Source: an uncultured Prevotellaceae bacterium
GTDB lineage: Bacteria; Bacteroidota; Bacteroidia; Bacteroidales; Bacteroidaceae
NCBI GenBank assembly: GCA_902786665.1
Contig: CADADN010000045.1
Coordinates: 1-35,131, forward strand
Direction of reading: 5' to 3'
Length of the DNA: 35,131 bases
Each line of letters starts with the position of its first letter. The first letter of the stretch is position 1. The notes below the pieces were generated by a model. That model did not search any database, was not told the origin of the DNA, and saw only the letters and a program-made list of their open reading frames with translations. The translations under genes and the position numbers were made by a program. Below are positions 1 through 8,293 of the stretch, one piece after another.

Positions 1-1
1 C

Positions 2-2866
2 AGTGGCAACGGGCGCGTTACACTGAATGTGACCAATGGCAGCATCGTCAAGACCAACGATGAAGGCACAGCACACTATTCCATCATCCTTTGGCATCCC
101 GCCGATGTCACTGTGACTGACTCAAAACTGATAGGATGGGCCAACATCTACATCAAGCCTGATGCAGAAGGCTCCACCGTCACCATTGACGGAAGCGAGA
201 TGGTGAGCAAGGGTATCAGCGGCAATTCAAACAACTTCGCTGTCATCGTCACCGAATGTGGCAACAACACCATCACCGTGACCGACACCAAGATCACCTC
301 CACGCCAGCAGCAGACACTTATCAGTCGCTTGTGTCTTTGAGCGGTACAGGTAATGTGGTGAAGTTCTTGGGATCGACAACCTATACCACGAGCGACATG
401 AATTATGGTGCCGCTACAACCAACTGGCCGAGTCTGAAAGACAACAAGCTCTACTTCGATGACACCACCAAAGCGGCATTTGAGCAATATTTCGACGGTT
501 CGAACAATGCTGTCATCGACGACGAGACCGACGAGACAAACCTCTACCCAGTGAATTTCTCACCCGAGATTCTCTACTATTGGGCAACCAACAATGGTTA
601 TCAAGGTGGCTATTACGATTTTGTCCAGCCGTTTGAAGAAGGATGGCTCGATGACGGAGAGTTCATCGCATTGCAGAAAGATGTCACGCTTACCAAGGAC
701 ATCGTCTGCCAACTCACCGACGGACAGTCGTTTAATTTCCTCCTTGGTGACTTCGCTGTCACCAAAGGCGACTACTCTGTTTCTTTGAATTTGGGCGTGA
801 CGGTCAACACCGACAAGCAGACCGATATCTTCTCCGCTGCAGAACCTGGCTACATCGTCCTTGAGACGGTTACCGCCGATGGATACAATTATTCTCTTGT
901 GAATGTCCCGGCATCCTCACTCATCGTCTTCCACGACTCCGGCACATACGAGCAAGCCTTCGAGGTGCCCATCTATTCCAGGATGGCAAGTGCCGACATA
1001 TATTATAAGGTGAACGGCGGTGCAGCCCAGAAGTATTCTGCTCCTGTCAGCATCAGCGCAGACACTGAGTTGGAGGCTTGGCTGCAAGTTGGCAACACGA
1101 AGGTGGGCGAGTCCGTCGTCAAGAACTACGCCATCGTGGCCCGTGAGGCCGGTCCTTCCGTGGCAGACAACTACTACTATATCAAGAACAATGGCAACAG
1201 CAAGTATGTGAACGTGGCCGGCCGCAAGACCGTCACCTTCATGGACAAGACCGCAGCCGAGAAGGCTCCTGGTGCCGTGATCAGGGTGAAGGCTGCTGAA
1301 GGCGGTGCCGTTGAGACACTGCGCTCACAGGCCATCGACCTGCCAGGATACGCCAAGCGTGCCATGAACTACGTGCCCGAGATGGTGCAGCTGATTGTCA
1401 GCAAGCTCCACGCCGATGGTACAGGCAACATCCTCGGTGAGGACGGACTGGACGCCATCATGAATAAGTTCAACGAGTCGTTCGACTACAACCTCTATCT
1501 CGAGGAGTACAACGGTGGCTACCGCATCTACGGCCGTACGCCGAGCATGAAGCCCGTTGTGGACTTCTACGCTGAGAACAAGGAACAGGTCGACGCCAAG
1601 TTGCCACAGTTGGAAACCTTCATCAACAGCGCCATCGACAAGCTGAAAGCCAAGTTGAACGGACGTGGCGAGAGCATCCTCAAGCCATTCAGCGTGGAGG
1701 CCGTATGGGAAGCCATGGGCGGCACACTGACCAAGCCCGAGGACGCCGAGTCGACATCCCGCTTCTACGAGGAGGTGCTCGCCAGCGAGGTCAACGTATG
1801 GAGCTTCGCCTACGAGACAGCCATGATGTACTACAAGCCGCTGATGGACAGCGAGACCTTCCAGGGAGCTATCGGACAATTCGGTGACTACTCGAAGTAC
1901 CTCGACAAACTGCCCAACGTGCGCCCGAACTTCAAGTACTACATTGTTGCCGATGGCAGCAAGGTGGACTTCATCAGCGAGGGCAACCCCGACAGTAATA
2001 CCGCCAAAGCCGAATGGACGCTGGAAGACCGTTCCAACTTCACTATAGCATTCGACGAAAACGACAAGTTGGTGGATGGATTGGGAACCAAGTACTACAC
2101 CACCCTCTACACCGACTTCGCCTTCACCATGCCGGAGAATGCCAAGGCATACGCCGTGACAAGCTACAACACCAAAGGCGTCGCCGACTTGGAGGAACTT
2201 ACAGGCGTGATTCCTGCACAGACTCCGGTGCTGCTGATGACTCAAGACGAAAGCTTGGCAGCTACATTGACCCTCTCCACAGAGGCCGGCACCGCACCTT
2301 CAACCAACTTGCTGAAGGGTGCCGACTGGATTGTGAATGAGTATGATTTGCAGACAGCACAGCTGCATGACTTGTTTGAACTGGTCAAGGAAAAGTTGGG
2401 AGAAAACTTCTACAACAACTACCTGGCTAAATATGAGCACCTGTTGGCACTGAACGCCGGCACCGTCAACAACAAGTACTTCTTCGGCTTGAAAGCAGAG
2501 TATGTAGAGGAAGTGACCAACATTCGCCAACTCGGTGTTGACGAGAATGAGCTCGGTGAAATGAAGCTCGGCTTCTATGAGAACTTCAATGCCCTGCCTG
2601 CCAACAAGGCATTCCTCATCGAGGAACCGAATCCCGTGCTCATCCCGCTCTGGCCTGATATCACCTGTGATGGTCTTATCAACGTTGCCGACGTGACAGC
2701 ACTTGTAGCGATTATCTTGGACGATGACATGAATGGACCAGACTGGATCTATCCTTACTACAATCACAATGTGGCTGATGTCAACCAAGATGGCATTATC
2801 GGTATCGCTGATGTCACAACTCTTGTTAGCATAATCTTTGAAATTGAGAATGAGACAGGAAATTAA
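2..2866 (+). CDS. Large secreted-type protein with C-terminal dockerin-like domain (5' end outside window)
   Basis: The frame is open to the first base of the window, so the N-terminus and any signal peptide lie upstream. The GTG at 29 is probably internal. About 954 residues are visible. The first ~150 are Thr/Asn/Gly-rich and look like beta-solenoid or beta-sandwich repeats. Around residues 300-370 ('YYKVNGGAAQKYSAPVSI') a chitobiase C-terminal/Fn3-like module is likely. A segment starting 'YYYIKNNGNSKYVNVA' and a later 'YYTTLYTDFAFTMP...AKAYAVTSYN...IPAQTPVLL' module resemble parts of the next gene. The last ~70 residues hold two dockerin-type calcium-loop repeats ('CDGLINVADVTALVAIIL' and 'DVNQDGIIGIADVTTLVSII'). 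No catalytic domain is recognised. It probably acts at the cell surface or in a secreted complex; the dockerin call is firm at motif level, the function unknown. Confidence 0.8.
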   Translation, partial: SGNGRVTLNVTNGSIVKTNDEGTAHYSIILWHPADVTVTDSKLIGWANIYIKPDAEGSTVTIDGSEMVSKGISGNSNNFAVIVTECGNNTITVTDTKITSTPAADTYQSLVSLSGTGNVVKFLGSTTYTTSDMNYGAATTNWPSLKDNKLYFDDTTKAAFEQYFDGSNNAVIDDETDETNLYPVNFSPEILYYWATNNGYQGGYYDFVQPFEEGWLDDGEFIALQKDVTLTKDIVCQLTDGQSFNFLLGDFAVTKGDYSVSLNLGVTVNTDKQTDIFSAAEPGYIVLETVTADGYNYSLVNVPASSLIVFHDSGTYEQAFEVPIYSRMASADIYYKVNGGAAQKYSAPVSISADTELEAWLQVGNTKVGESVVKNYAIVAREAGPSVADNYYYIKNNGNSKYVNVAGRKTVTFMDKTAAEKAPGAVIRVKAAEGGAVETLRSQAIDLPGYAKRAMNYVPEMVQLIVSKLHADGTGNILGEDGLDAIMNKFNESFDYNLYLEEYNGGYRIYGRTPSMKPVVDFYAENKEQVDAKLPQLETFINSAIDKLKAKLNGRGESILKPFSVEAVWEAMGGTLTKPEDAESTSRFYEEVLASEVNVWSFAYETAMMYYKPLMDSETFQGAIGQFGDYSKYLDKLPNVRPNFKYYIVADGSKVDFISEGNPDSNTAKAEWTLEDRSNFTIAFDENDKLVDGLGTKYYTTLYTDFAFTMPENAKAYAVTSYNTKGVADLEELTGVIPAQTPVLLMTQDESLAATLTLSTEAGTAPSTNLLKGADWIVNEYDLQTAQLHDLFELVKEKLGENFYNNYLAKYEHLLALNAGTVNNKYFFGLKAEYVEEVTNIRQLGVDENELGEMKLGFYENFNALPANKAFLIEEPNPVLIPLWPDITCDGLINVADVTALVAIILDDDMNGPDWIYPYYNHNVADVNQDGIIGIADVTTLVSIIFEIENETGN

Positions 2867-2890
2867 AAACTCTTTGATGTGTCATTTCAA

Positions 2891-4129
2891 ATGAAACGAT
2901 TTGTTATCATCATACTCGTAGCTATGAGCTGGCTGCCAATGGCAGCCCAGCTCAATGGCTCGGGTTATTACCGCATCCACAATGTGGCCAATCCTTCGCA
3001 TTATATCACTATTGCGAATGACACCTTGAATTATACGACAGCCATTTCCACTGCGGCAGGAGGACTTAAAGAACTCAATGGTGGTGGCATTTTATTTGGT
3101 GACCCCGACGTGGCAGCTGCCGCAAAAGCCAGAGGCTTGGAGTGCGCCACCAAATTCCTGATGACGGACATCAAAATGAAGGAAGAGCCAAACTGCGTTG
3201 ATGTGGCCAGTGTCATCTACCTGAAGAACAGTTCTGGAGCGAAATATGACTTGATAGGGCAGTCCACCAGCTTGATAGAAATCACCACAGGTTCATACCC
3301 AGGCACTATTGTTTTGGATTTCAGTAATATTTACGCTACCATCACCAGAAGCTCCGGGTCGGGTGTCAATACCCAGTATACGGCAAAAGTCGACCTGAAG
3401 GCATCCAATTACTCTGCAGCCAATTTAGGTTCGAGGTATTTCATCGACGACAATGGCACCTTCACCATCAGTGAGAGCAGTTCTGCCAGCAATGCCAAAT
3501 GGCTTCTTGAGAAAATCACCGCCTTCAATGTCGACGTTTCGTCCTTGGTGGAGTACAAAGGAAAGTACTACTGCACGATGTACACCCCCTTCGCCTACAC
3601 CTTGAGTACACAAAGCGGTGAATCGATGAAAGCGTACGTTATCTCTGCCATCAATGCCGACGGCACCTTGGAGAAGGTGGAAATCGCCACCAATGGTAGC
3701 GGGACCGTCCCTGCTTGCACACCTGTCATACTGGAATGTAGTTCAAATGTTCTCGGCAACTGTCAATTAAATCCGCAAGGAGAACCGAAGGTGTTCCCAC
3801 ACGGGGTACAGGCAACCAGCGATTACACCGGCGCCAACAAGTTGAAAGGTGCCTTCTTCTGCAATACCGATGGCAAAATCTACTTCACCACGAAGTCGGG
3901 AACCAGCTATTTCAATGCCGACAACTACACCAAATATGTTGCCGCAACCATGTTGGTACTTGGTGTGAGTGAATCACCCACAGGGGTCAATAGACTTGGT
4001 TTCTTCCCCTACACAGGTGACAAGATGAAGAGCAACAAAGTGTGGCTGGACATCTCAGGCAGCAGTGCCAATGTGAATTACACTTTCGACAGCGACGAAC
4101 CTAATCAGAAAGGAGCGACAAATGAATAA
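2891..4129 (+). CDS. Secreted protein sharing modules with the upstream dockerin protein
   Basis: I chose the ATG at 2891 because it directly begins a clean signal peptide (MKRFVIIILVAMSWLPMAAQ). A GTG at 2879 would only add four residues. The mature protein is about 390 residues. It opens with 'GYYRIHNVANPSHYITIAN', matching the 'YYYIKNNGNSKYVNVA' segment of the upstream gene. Near residues 220-280 it has 'YYCTMYTPFAYTLS...MKAYVIS...VPACTPVILE', matching the upstream 'YYTTLYTDFAFTMP...IPAQTPVLL' stretch. It has no dockerin of its own, but the next gene encodes one and overlaps its end by 8 nt. The gap to the upstream stop is 24 nt, so co-transcription is likely. Function is not recognised; a beta-rich binding or structural role is inferred only. 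Confidence 0.75.
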   Translation: MKRFVIIILVAMSWLPMAAQLNGSGYYRIHNVANPSHYITIANDTLNYTTAISTAAGGLKELNGGGILFGDPDVAAAAKARGLECATKFLMTDIKMKEEPNCVDVASVIYLKNSSGAKYDLIGQSTSLIEITTGSYPGTIVLDFSNIYATITRSSGSGVNTQYTAKVDLKASNYSAANLGSRYFIDDNGTFTISESSSASNAKWLLEKITAFNVDVSSLVEYKGKYYCTMYTPFAYTLSTQSGESMKAYVISAINADGTLEKVEIATNGSGTVPACTPVILECSSNVLGNCQLNPQGEPKVFPHGVQATSDYTGANKLKGAFFCNTDGKIYFTTKSGTSYFNADNYTKYVAATMLVLGVSESPTGVNRLGFFPYTGDKMKSNKVWLDISGSSANVNYTFDSDEPNQKGATNE

Positions 4130-4580
4130 ATTTACCTATATTCTGCTATCCCTGCTCTTTCTCCCGTTGGGCATCTCGGCACAGGAAGACATCACCATCG
4201 TCGTAAACGATGAGAGTCAAACAGTGACTGGCACGGTGATAACCGTTTCCGACACTGAGGAGTATATCGACACGGAAACCCATCTCTATCAGGTGACAGG
4301 CAAGAACACCTTCATGCTTGGCGATATTGTCGTTGATGGCATCGTCAATGTCACTGATGTGACGACATTGGTGGGAATGATTTTAGACGACGTAGAATAT
4401 TCCAAGGTAGCCGATGTGGATGAAAACAATATCGTCAACGTTACAGACGTTACCACCGAAGTGACTATCGCACTAGTTGAAGAAGGAGTTGGAAAAGAAG
4501 TGGTTGAAAGCTATGAAGCTGAGGATATCACCGACGTGTGGATCAAAAATAAAAATGCCGCCGCCGTTGACCAACATTAA
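4122..4580 (+). CDS. Small secreted stand-alone dockerin-like protein
   Basis: The product is 152 residues: a signal peptide (MNKFTYILLSLLFLPLGISAQ), a ~45-residue linker, then two dockerin-like repeats ('GDIVVDGIVNVTDVTTLVGM' and 'ADVDENNIVNVTDVTTEVTI') and an acidic tail. The Asp/Asn pattern fits paired calcium-binding loops, although the second loop (DVDENNIVN) lacks the usual Gly. The start overlaps the upstream stop by 8 nt in another frame, suggesting translational coupling. Its own signal peptide argues against a frameshifted C-terminus of the upstream gene. It could be an adaptor carrying only the docking function. Partners are unknown, though the next gene has a cohesin-like domain. 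Confidence 0.75.
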   Translation: MNKFTYILLSLLFLPLGISAQEDITIVVNDESQTVTGTVITVSDTEEYIDTETHLYQVTGKNTFMLGDIVVDGIVNVTDVTTLVGMILDDVEYSKVADVDENNIVNVTDVTTEVTIALVEEGVGKEVVESYEAEDITDVWIKNKNAAAVDQH

Positions 4581-4623
4581 CACAAAAAATAATCTTGATT
4601 AATAATTAAAAACAATAATATCA

Positions 4624-5877
4624 ATGAACATGAAAAGATTTTTATTTTCCTTATTGGCTTTCCTTGCAATAGGAAGTAGCATCCAAGCTCAAACCCTTTT
4701 GGAGGGGGATGTGATCTATGTGGATGACGTGGTGATGGCCCCGGGTGAAGAGGCCACCCTTGAAATCAAATACAATGAAGCCCTAGCTCCTGAAAATGGA
4801 TCCAAAGGTGTGCAGTTTGAACTTGTCATTCCTGATGGCTTCACTCTAAAAGAAAATAATAGAAAAAGAGTTTTGGTCGATGATGTGCAGGATGCCTTTA
4901 GTGTTACTGTATCGAAGACAAGTAATAGTCAAGTATATCGAATCATGATGTTTTCCTTTGTGGATACTGAATTGACTTTCGAAGATGGAGTCTTGTTCTC
5001 TTTAACACTTGTCGCAGACGCAGATGTTGATCCCGGTTCATTTCCTGCAAATCTTAAAGGTATTGGAGGCCAAATTAACTACATCCAGATTTCTAGTGGT
5101 AGTTCCCAAGGTGATGTCACCTTTCTTCAGCCCCCCTACACTTTCTATATCAAGATTCCTATTGAGTTGAGCGAGGAGGTTAGCTATGACGAGGGCTTCG
5201 GCAACTACACCAACGTGATGGTGAAAATGAACAAGCGTACGTTGAAGGCTGATACATGGAACACCATCTGCTTCCCATTCGATATGGATGAGGATGCCAT
5301 GAAGGAAGCCTTCGGTGAGAATAACAATGTCACCATCGCCACCTTGATGGGTAGTGAGACAGTGGAGTTAAACGGAAAGATTCATGCCATCAAGATCAAG
5401 TTCGATACTAAATCCACAGCAACTATTTCAGCCAACCAACCATACTTGATCAAGTTGAGTGAAGCTGTTGATGTATTTGCCGTGGATGGCGTGGATTTGA
5501 GCGATGACCTGAGGCCTTCCTCCACGTCTGCTGGCGACTGCACTTTCTATGGCAACTATGAAGTCATCGAGGAGTTAGGCAAAGATACTCCTGTGCTGTT
5601 CATCTCGGGCAACAATTTCTACTATGCCACCGGCAACACGACGATGAAGTCGTTCCGTGGCTACTTCACACACACCGACCTCCCTCGGTATGTCCAGGAA
5701 CAGACAGCAGGTGCCAACATCACCATCTTCGTGGATGACGAGCCAACGGGCATCAGAAACATTGTGACTAATCAAGGCAGCGAGGATGTTTATGACATCT
5801 CTGGCCGCAAGGTGAACACCGACAACAAGCAGAAGGGCGTTTATATCGTCAACGGCAAAAAGGAGACAGTTCATTAA
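4624..5877 (+). CDS. Secreted protein with cohesin-like N-terminal domain
   Basis: The product is 417 residues with a signal peptide (KRFLFSLLAFLAIGSSIQAQ); the ATGs at 4624 and 4630 are both plausible starts. Residues ~30-175 follow the cohesin fold pattern: 'VDDVVMAPGEEATLEIKYN' (first strand and turn), 'SKGVQFELVIPDGF' (partner strand), then a 'FEDGVLFSLTLVADADV' strand. Residues ~205-350 contain 'ADTWNTICFPFDMDEDAMKEAFG' and 'ISANQPYLIKL', a module common in secreted Prevotella and Bacteroides proteins. The end reads 'VYDISGRKVNTDNKQKGVYIVNGKK', a common Bacteroidota C-terminal tail possibly linked to secretion or anchoring. Upstream genes carry dockerins, so a docking pair is a natural inference. 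The cohesin assignment comes from pattern reading only and needs a profile search. Confidence 0.7.
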   Translation: MNMKRFLFSLLAFLAIGSSIQAQTLLEGDVIYVDDVVMAPGEEATLEIKYNEALAPENGSKGVQFELVIPDGFTLKENNRKRVLVDDVQDAFSVTVSKTSNSQVYRIMMFSFVDTELTFEDGVLFSLTLVADADVDPGSFPANLKGIGGQINYIQISSGSSQGDVTFLQPPYTFYIKIPIELSEEVSYDEGFGNYTNVMVKMNKRTLKADTWNTICFPFDMDEDAMKEAFGENNNVTIATLMGSETVELNGKIHAIKIKFDTKSTATISANQPYLIKLSEAVDVFAVDGVDLSDDLRPSSTSAGDCTFYGNYEVIEELGKDTPVLFISGNNFYYATGNTTMKSFRGYFTHTDLPRYVQEQTAGANITIFVDDEPTGIRNIVTNQGSEDVYDISGRKVNTDNKQKGVYIVNGKKETVH

Positions 5878-5904
5878 AAAGTATCACTCATAAAATTAGG
5901 AACA

Positions 5905-6090
5905 ATGAAAAAGACATATATCAAGCCTGAGACAGAAATCAATGCACTCACCCTCGAGGCACCCATCATGGTGCTTAGTGGCCAAGATGAGAATGGTGAA
6001 CACATCATCGGCGATGGTGGCGAAGGTGGGGGCGTAAACCCTGACGCCAACAGGCATTCACTATGGGATGAGGTAGAAGAGGATTATTAA
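5905..6090 (+). CDS. Short Gly/acid-rich peptide (MKKTY-type)
   Basis: This is a 61-residue ORF 27 nt after the cohesin-like gene and in the same direction. The N-terminus 'MKKTYIKPETEINAL' is followed by a mildly hydrophobic stretch ('TLEAPIMVLSG'), then a Gly-rich acidic part ('GDGGEGGGVNPDANRHS') and an acidic end (EVEEDY). It has no canonical signal peptide. Small ORFs starting with MKKTY and a Pro a few residues on occur widely in Prevotella-like genomes as unannotated peptides. A role as secreted peptide or peptide precursor is possible, but no modification enzyme is visible here. Reality of the ORF is supported by position, start context (A-rich leader) and family-like N-terminus. Confidence 0.65.
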   Translation: MKKTYIKPETEINALTLEAPIMVLSGQDENGEHIIGDGGEGGGVNPDANRHSLWDEVEEDY

Positions 6091-6114
6091 CCCGTCGTCC
6101 TATATGACATAAAA

Positions 6115-6149
6115 AAGGCAGCCGCACTTCTTAAAAGTGCGGCTGCCTT
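6115..6149. terminator. Rho-independent terminator between convergent genes
   Basis: A perfect 15-bp stem (6115-6129 with 6135-6149, core GGCAGCCGCACTT) has a 5-nt loop. On the minus strand it is followed by a T6 run (A6 at 6111-6116), so it fits best as the end of the minus-strand gene at 6243-6905. It also lies 25 nt after the plus-strand peptide gene and may stop transcripts from both sides. Confidence 0.85.
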
Positions 6150-6170
6150 GACTTTCTGGCGGTTTTTATC

Positions 6171-6191
6171 GGGCGGTCACAAGACCCGCCC
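6171..6191. repeat. GC-rich REP-like hairpin
   Basis: GGGCGGTC ACAA GACCCGCCC forms an 8-bp stem with one bulged C in an otherwise AT-rich spacer. The hairpin plus the following CCTACGG resembles small dispersed intergenic palindromes seen in many bacteria. Only one copy is present here, so repetitiveness is inferred. Confidence 0.5.
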
Positions 6192-6208
6192 CTACGGTGC
6201 GCACAGGT

Positions 6209-6244
6209 TAAATTTTCAATTTTCAATTTTCAATCTTCAATCTT
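6209..6244. repeat. 7-nt tandem repeat (ATTTTCA) abutting a stop codon
   Basis: Units ATTTTCA x3 then ATCTTCA start at 6212 and run up to the stop codon (6243-6245) of the minus-strand gene. Together with 6115-6205 this fills the convergent spacer. Confidence 0.8.
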
Positions 6245-6905
6245 ATTGTTTCTTTTTCATGACACCAAACTCCACCTTGTATTTCCCGACGACGGCGGGG
6301 GTGTCCATATTGGCTTCGTCGGCTTCTTTCACTTTGACAGGTGTGTCGACGTTCACCCATTTGAAGACGGAAACGGGATGTGAACGATTGGACATACCAC
6401 CATACACCTTGTCACGGGTGAGGTGGATGCCCGCGTTGCGGACGTCGGCGACCAAGTGGTTGTAGAATTGGTTGGCCTCTGCCTTGGTGTCAAAATAGAA
6501 ATGATACCATGTCCTGTTGTCATACCAGTCATAATAGCACATGCCGATGGGCACGCCACGGTAGGTGAAGTCGAATGTGCCGCCGGCGTGAAGGCCGGGG
6601 TACCCGTTGATGTTCTCACAGGCGCCAAAGGTGTCCATCACCTCTTGTTGGGCGATTTCCCGTGTGGGCATATAGGCGTTCAGGCAACTGAAAGGAAAAT
6701 ACAGCATGTCCTGGATGGTGCGCTCCGAGTCGCCGACGTGTGTAGGGGTGGCGGGGGCCTTCAGCGTTGCCCTGCTGGTGGTTGTCGTCCGCCTTGTTGC
6801 CGTGCGCCTCTTCCCCCTGCTCTGTGCATCGACGGGAGTGGTGGAAAAGAGCAAGAACGCACCGAGTAGCAATGGCCATAAACGAAAAGATAAATGATTT
6901 TTCAT
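6243..6905 (-). CDS. Secreted protein of unknown function
   Basis: The product is 220 residues with a clear signal peptide (LWPLLLGAFLLFSTTPVDAQ), then a basic, Thr/Arg-rich linker (SRGKRRTATRRTTTTSRATL), then a compact domain of ~150 residues rich in Tyr, Phe and Trp ('GVPIGMCYYDWYDNRTWYHF'). I do not recognise the family. The aromatic cluster and the later 'TKAEANQFYNHLVADVRNAG' helix suggest a small alpha/beta periplasmic domain. It stands alone between a convergent plus-strand cluster and recA, and the hairpin at 6115-6149 is its likely terminator. No consensus Bacteroidota -7 box is seen upstream; the leader is low-complexity TAATTAATAATT. Confidence 0.75.
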   Translation of the reverse strand: MKNHLSFRLWPLLLGAFLLFSTTPVDAQSRGKRRTATRRTTTTSRATLKAPATPTHVGDSERTIQDMLYFPFSCLNAYMPTREIAQQEVMDTFGACENINGYPGLHAGGTFDFTYRGVPIGMCYYDWYDNRTWYHFYFDTKAEANQFYNHLVADVRNAGIHLTRDKVYGGMSNRSHPVSVFKWVNVDTPVKVKEADEANMDTPAVVGKYKVEFGVMKKKQ

Positions 6906-7054
6906 AGGGTGATAAATAATTAATAATTAACAATTAATAATTTATAATTTACAAGTTTCGCATTCGCCTTCTTCATACCTCATTTTCCCTTGCTTGCGAA
7001 AGTTGAGTTATCAAATTTGGCAATAGATGTTCCAAATGATTGCTTTATCATTGA

Positions 7055-7139
7055 TTATCCCGAATTATAGAATTAGAGAATTGCGGTCATCCTTGTCATT
7101 GACAACCAAAAAATTCTCTAATTCTCTAATTCGGGATAA
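7055..7139. repeat. Long imperfect inverted repeat downstream of recA
   Basis: Arms of 28 nt (7055-7082 and 7112-7139) differ by a single mismatched position or two and enclose a 29-nt loop. The right arm contains the tandem AATTCTCTAATTCTCT. The structure starts 16 nt after the recA stop codon. It has no T-run on the minus strand, so it is not a standard terminator; it could stabilise the 3' end or be a repeat remnant. Confidence 0.7.
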
Positions 7140-7155
7140 AAACCAAGATTCGCGG

Positions 7156-8184
7156 CTACTTCTCCTCTGCGATGGCAGCCATGATCTTGGCTTCAATCTC
7201 TTCGCACAGTTCGGGATTGTCTTGGAGCATCTGTTTGGTGGCGTCGCGTCCTTGTGCCAGTTTGGAACCTTCATAAGAGAACCATGAACCGCTCTTCTGG
7301 ATGACGCTGTGCTCCACGCCCAAATCCACCAGTTCGCCATATTTCGAGATTCCCTCTCCGAACATGATTTCGAATTCTGCTTTGCGGAAGGGCGGAGCCA
7401 CCTTGTTCTTCACCACTTTCACGCGCACCTGGTTTCCGATGGCCTGGTCGCCGTCCTTGATGGTAGTCACGCGACGGATGTCGAGGCGTACGGAAGCGTA
7501 GAACTTCAGAGCGTTGCCACCGGTGGTGGTCTCGGGGTTGCCGAACATCACGCCGATTTTTTCGCGCAACTGGTTGATGAAGATGCAGCAGGTGTTGGTC
7601 TTGGCGATAGTGGAGGTGAGTTTGCGCAGTGCCTGACTCATCAGCCGGGCGTGCAGGCCCACTTTGCTGTCGCCCATGTCGCCCTCGATTTCCGTCTTCG
7701 GAGTCAGTGCGGCCACGGAGTCGATGACGATGACATCGATGGCCGACGAGCGGATGAGTTGGTCTGCGATTTCCAATGCTTGCTCGCCATTGTCGGGTTG
7801 TGAGATGAGCAGGTTGTCCACGTCCACGCCCAGATGGGCGGCGTAGAAGCGGTCGAAGGCGTGCTCGGCATCGATGAATGCAGCGATGCCGCCACGTTTC
7901 TGTGCCTCTGCGATGACATGTATGGCGAGAGTGGTCTTGCCGGATGACTCCGGACCGAAAATCTCGATGATGCGGCCGCGGGGCAGTCCGCCGACGCCTA
8001 GGGCGGCGTTCAAACCGATGCTGCCTGTGGGGATGACCTCCACGTTATCCACTTGTTGGTCACCCATCTTCATGATGGAGCCTTTGCCGAAGTCTTTCTC
8101 TATCTTTGCCATGGCGGCTTGGAGGGCCTTCAGCTTGCCCTCCTGTGTGCCATCGTTTTGTGATATGGTCTCTTTCTTTGCCAT
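7156..8184 (-). CDS. recA: Recombinase RecA
   Basis: RecA forms ATP-dependent filaments on single-stranded DNA, drives strand exchange and triggers LexA-type autocleavage. The product from the ATG at 8184 is 342 residues, normal for the family, beginning [10 protein letters not shown]. The open frame extends 68 codons further upstream but that part is low-complexity spacer with repeats, so it was not used. Key parts are visible: Walker A GPESSGKT at 77-84, '[15 protein letters not shown]', Walker B '[10 protein letters not shown]', and the L2/QLR segment '[22 protein letters not shown]'. No SOS-box or clear promoter box was recognised in the 109-nt spacer upstream, which is filled with repeated GTTATTACG and GTTTCGTGATGA. 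Confidence 0.97.
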   Translation of the reverse strand: MAKKETISQNDGTQEGKLKALQAAMAKIEKDFGKGSIMKMGDQQVDNVEVIPTGSIGLNAALGVGGLPRGRIIEIFGPESSGKTTLAIHVIAEAQKRGGIAAFIDAEHAFDRFYAAHLGVDVDNLLISQPDNGEQALEIADQLIRSSAIDVIVIDSVAALTPKTEIEGDMGDSKVGLHARLMSQALRKLTSTIAKTNTCCIFINQLREKIGVMFGNPETTTGGNALKFYASVRLDIRRVTTIKDGDQAIGNQVRVKVVKNKVAPPFRKAEFEIMFGEGISKYGELVDLGVEHSVIQKSGSWFSYEGSKLAQGRDATKQMLQDNPELCEEIEAKIMAAIAEEK

Positions 8185-8195
8185 TGTTTGTAGTT

Positions 8196-8281
8196 GTTTC
8201 GTGATGATGCTGTTTCGTGATGACGGTATAACGTTATTACGGTATAATGTTATTACGATATTTTGTGATGTCGTTATTACG
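8196..8281. repeat. Two short direct-repeat families upstream of recA
   Basis: GTTTCGTGATGA occurs at 8196-8207 and 8212-8223. GTTATTACG occurs at 8233-8241, 8249-8257 and 8273-8281. The block lies 12 nt after the stop codon of the next gene upstream and covers most of the recA leader. Confidence 0.75.
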
Positions 8282-8293
8282 GGCTTCCCTGTC

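Noticed and set aside
1325-2245. 306-codon minus-strand ORF
   Set aside because: It is antisense to a clearly real plus-strand protein, rich in Val/His/Gly shadow composition, with no family features.
4110-4135. Frameshift joining genes 2 and 3
   Set aside because: Gene 3 begins with its own complete signal peptide, so two separate proteins are more likely.
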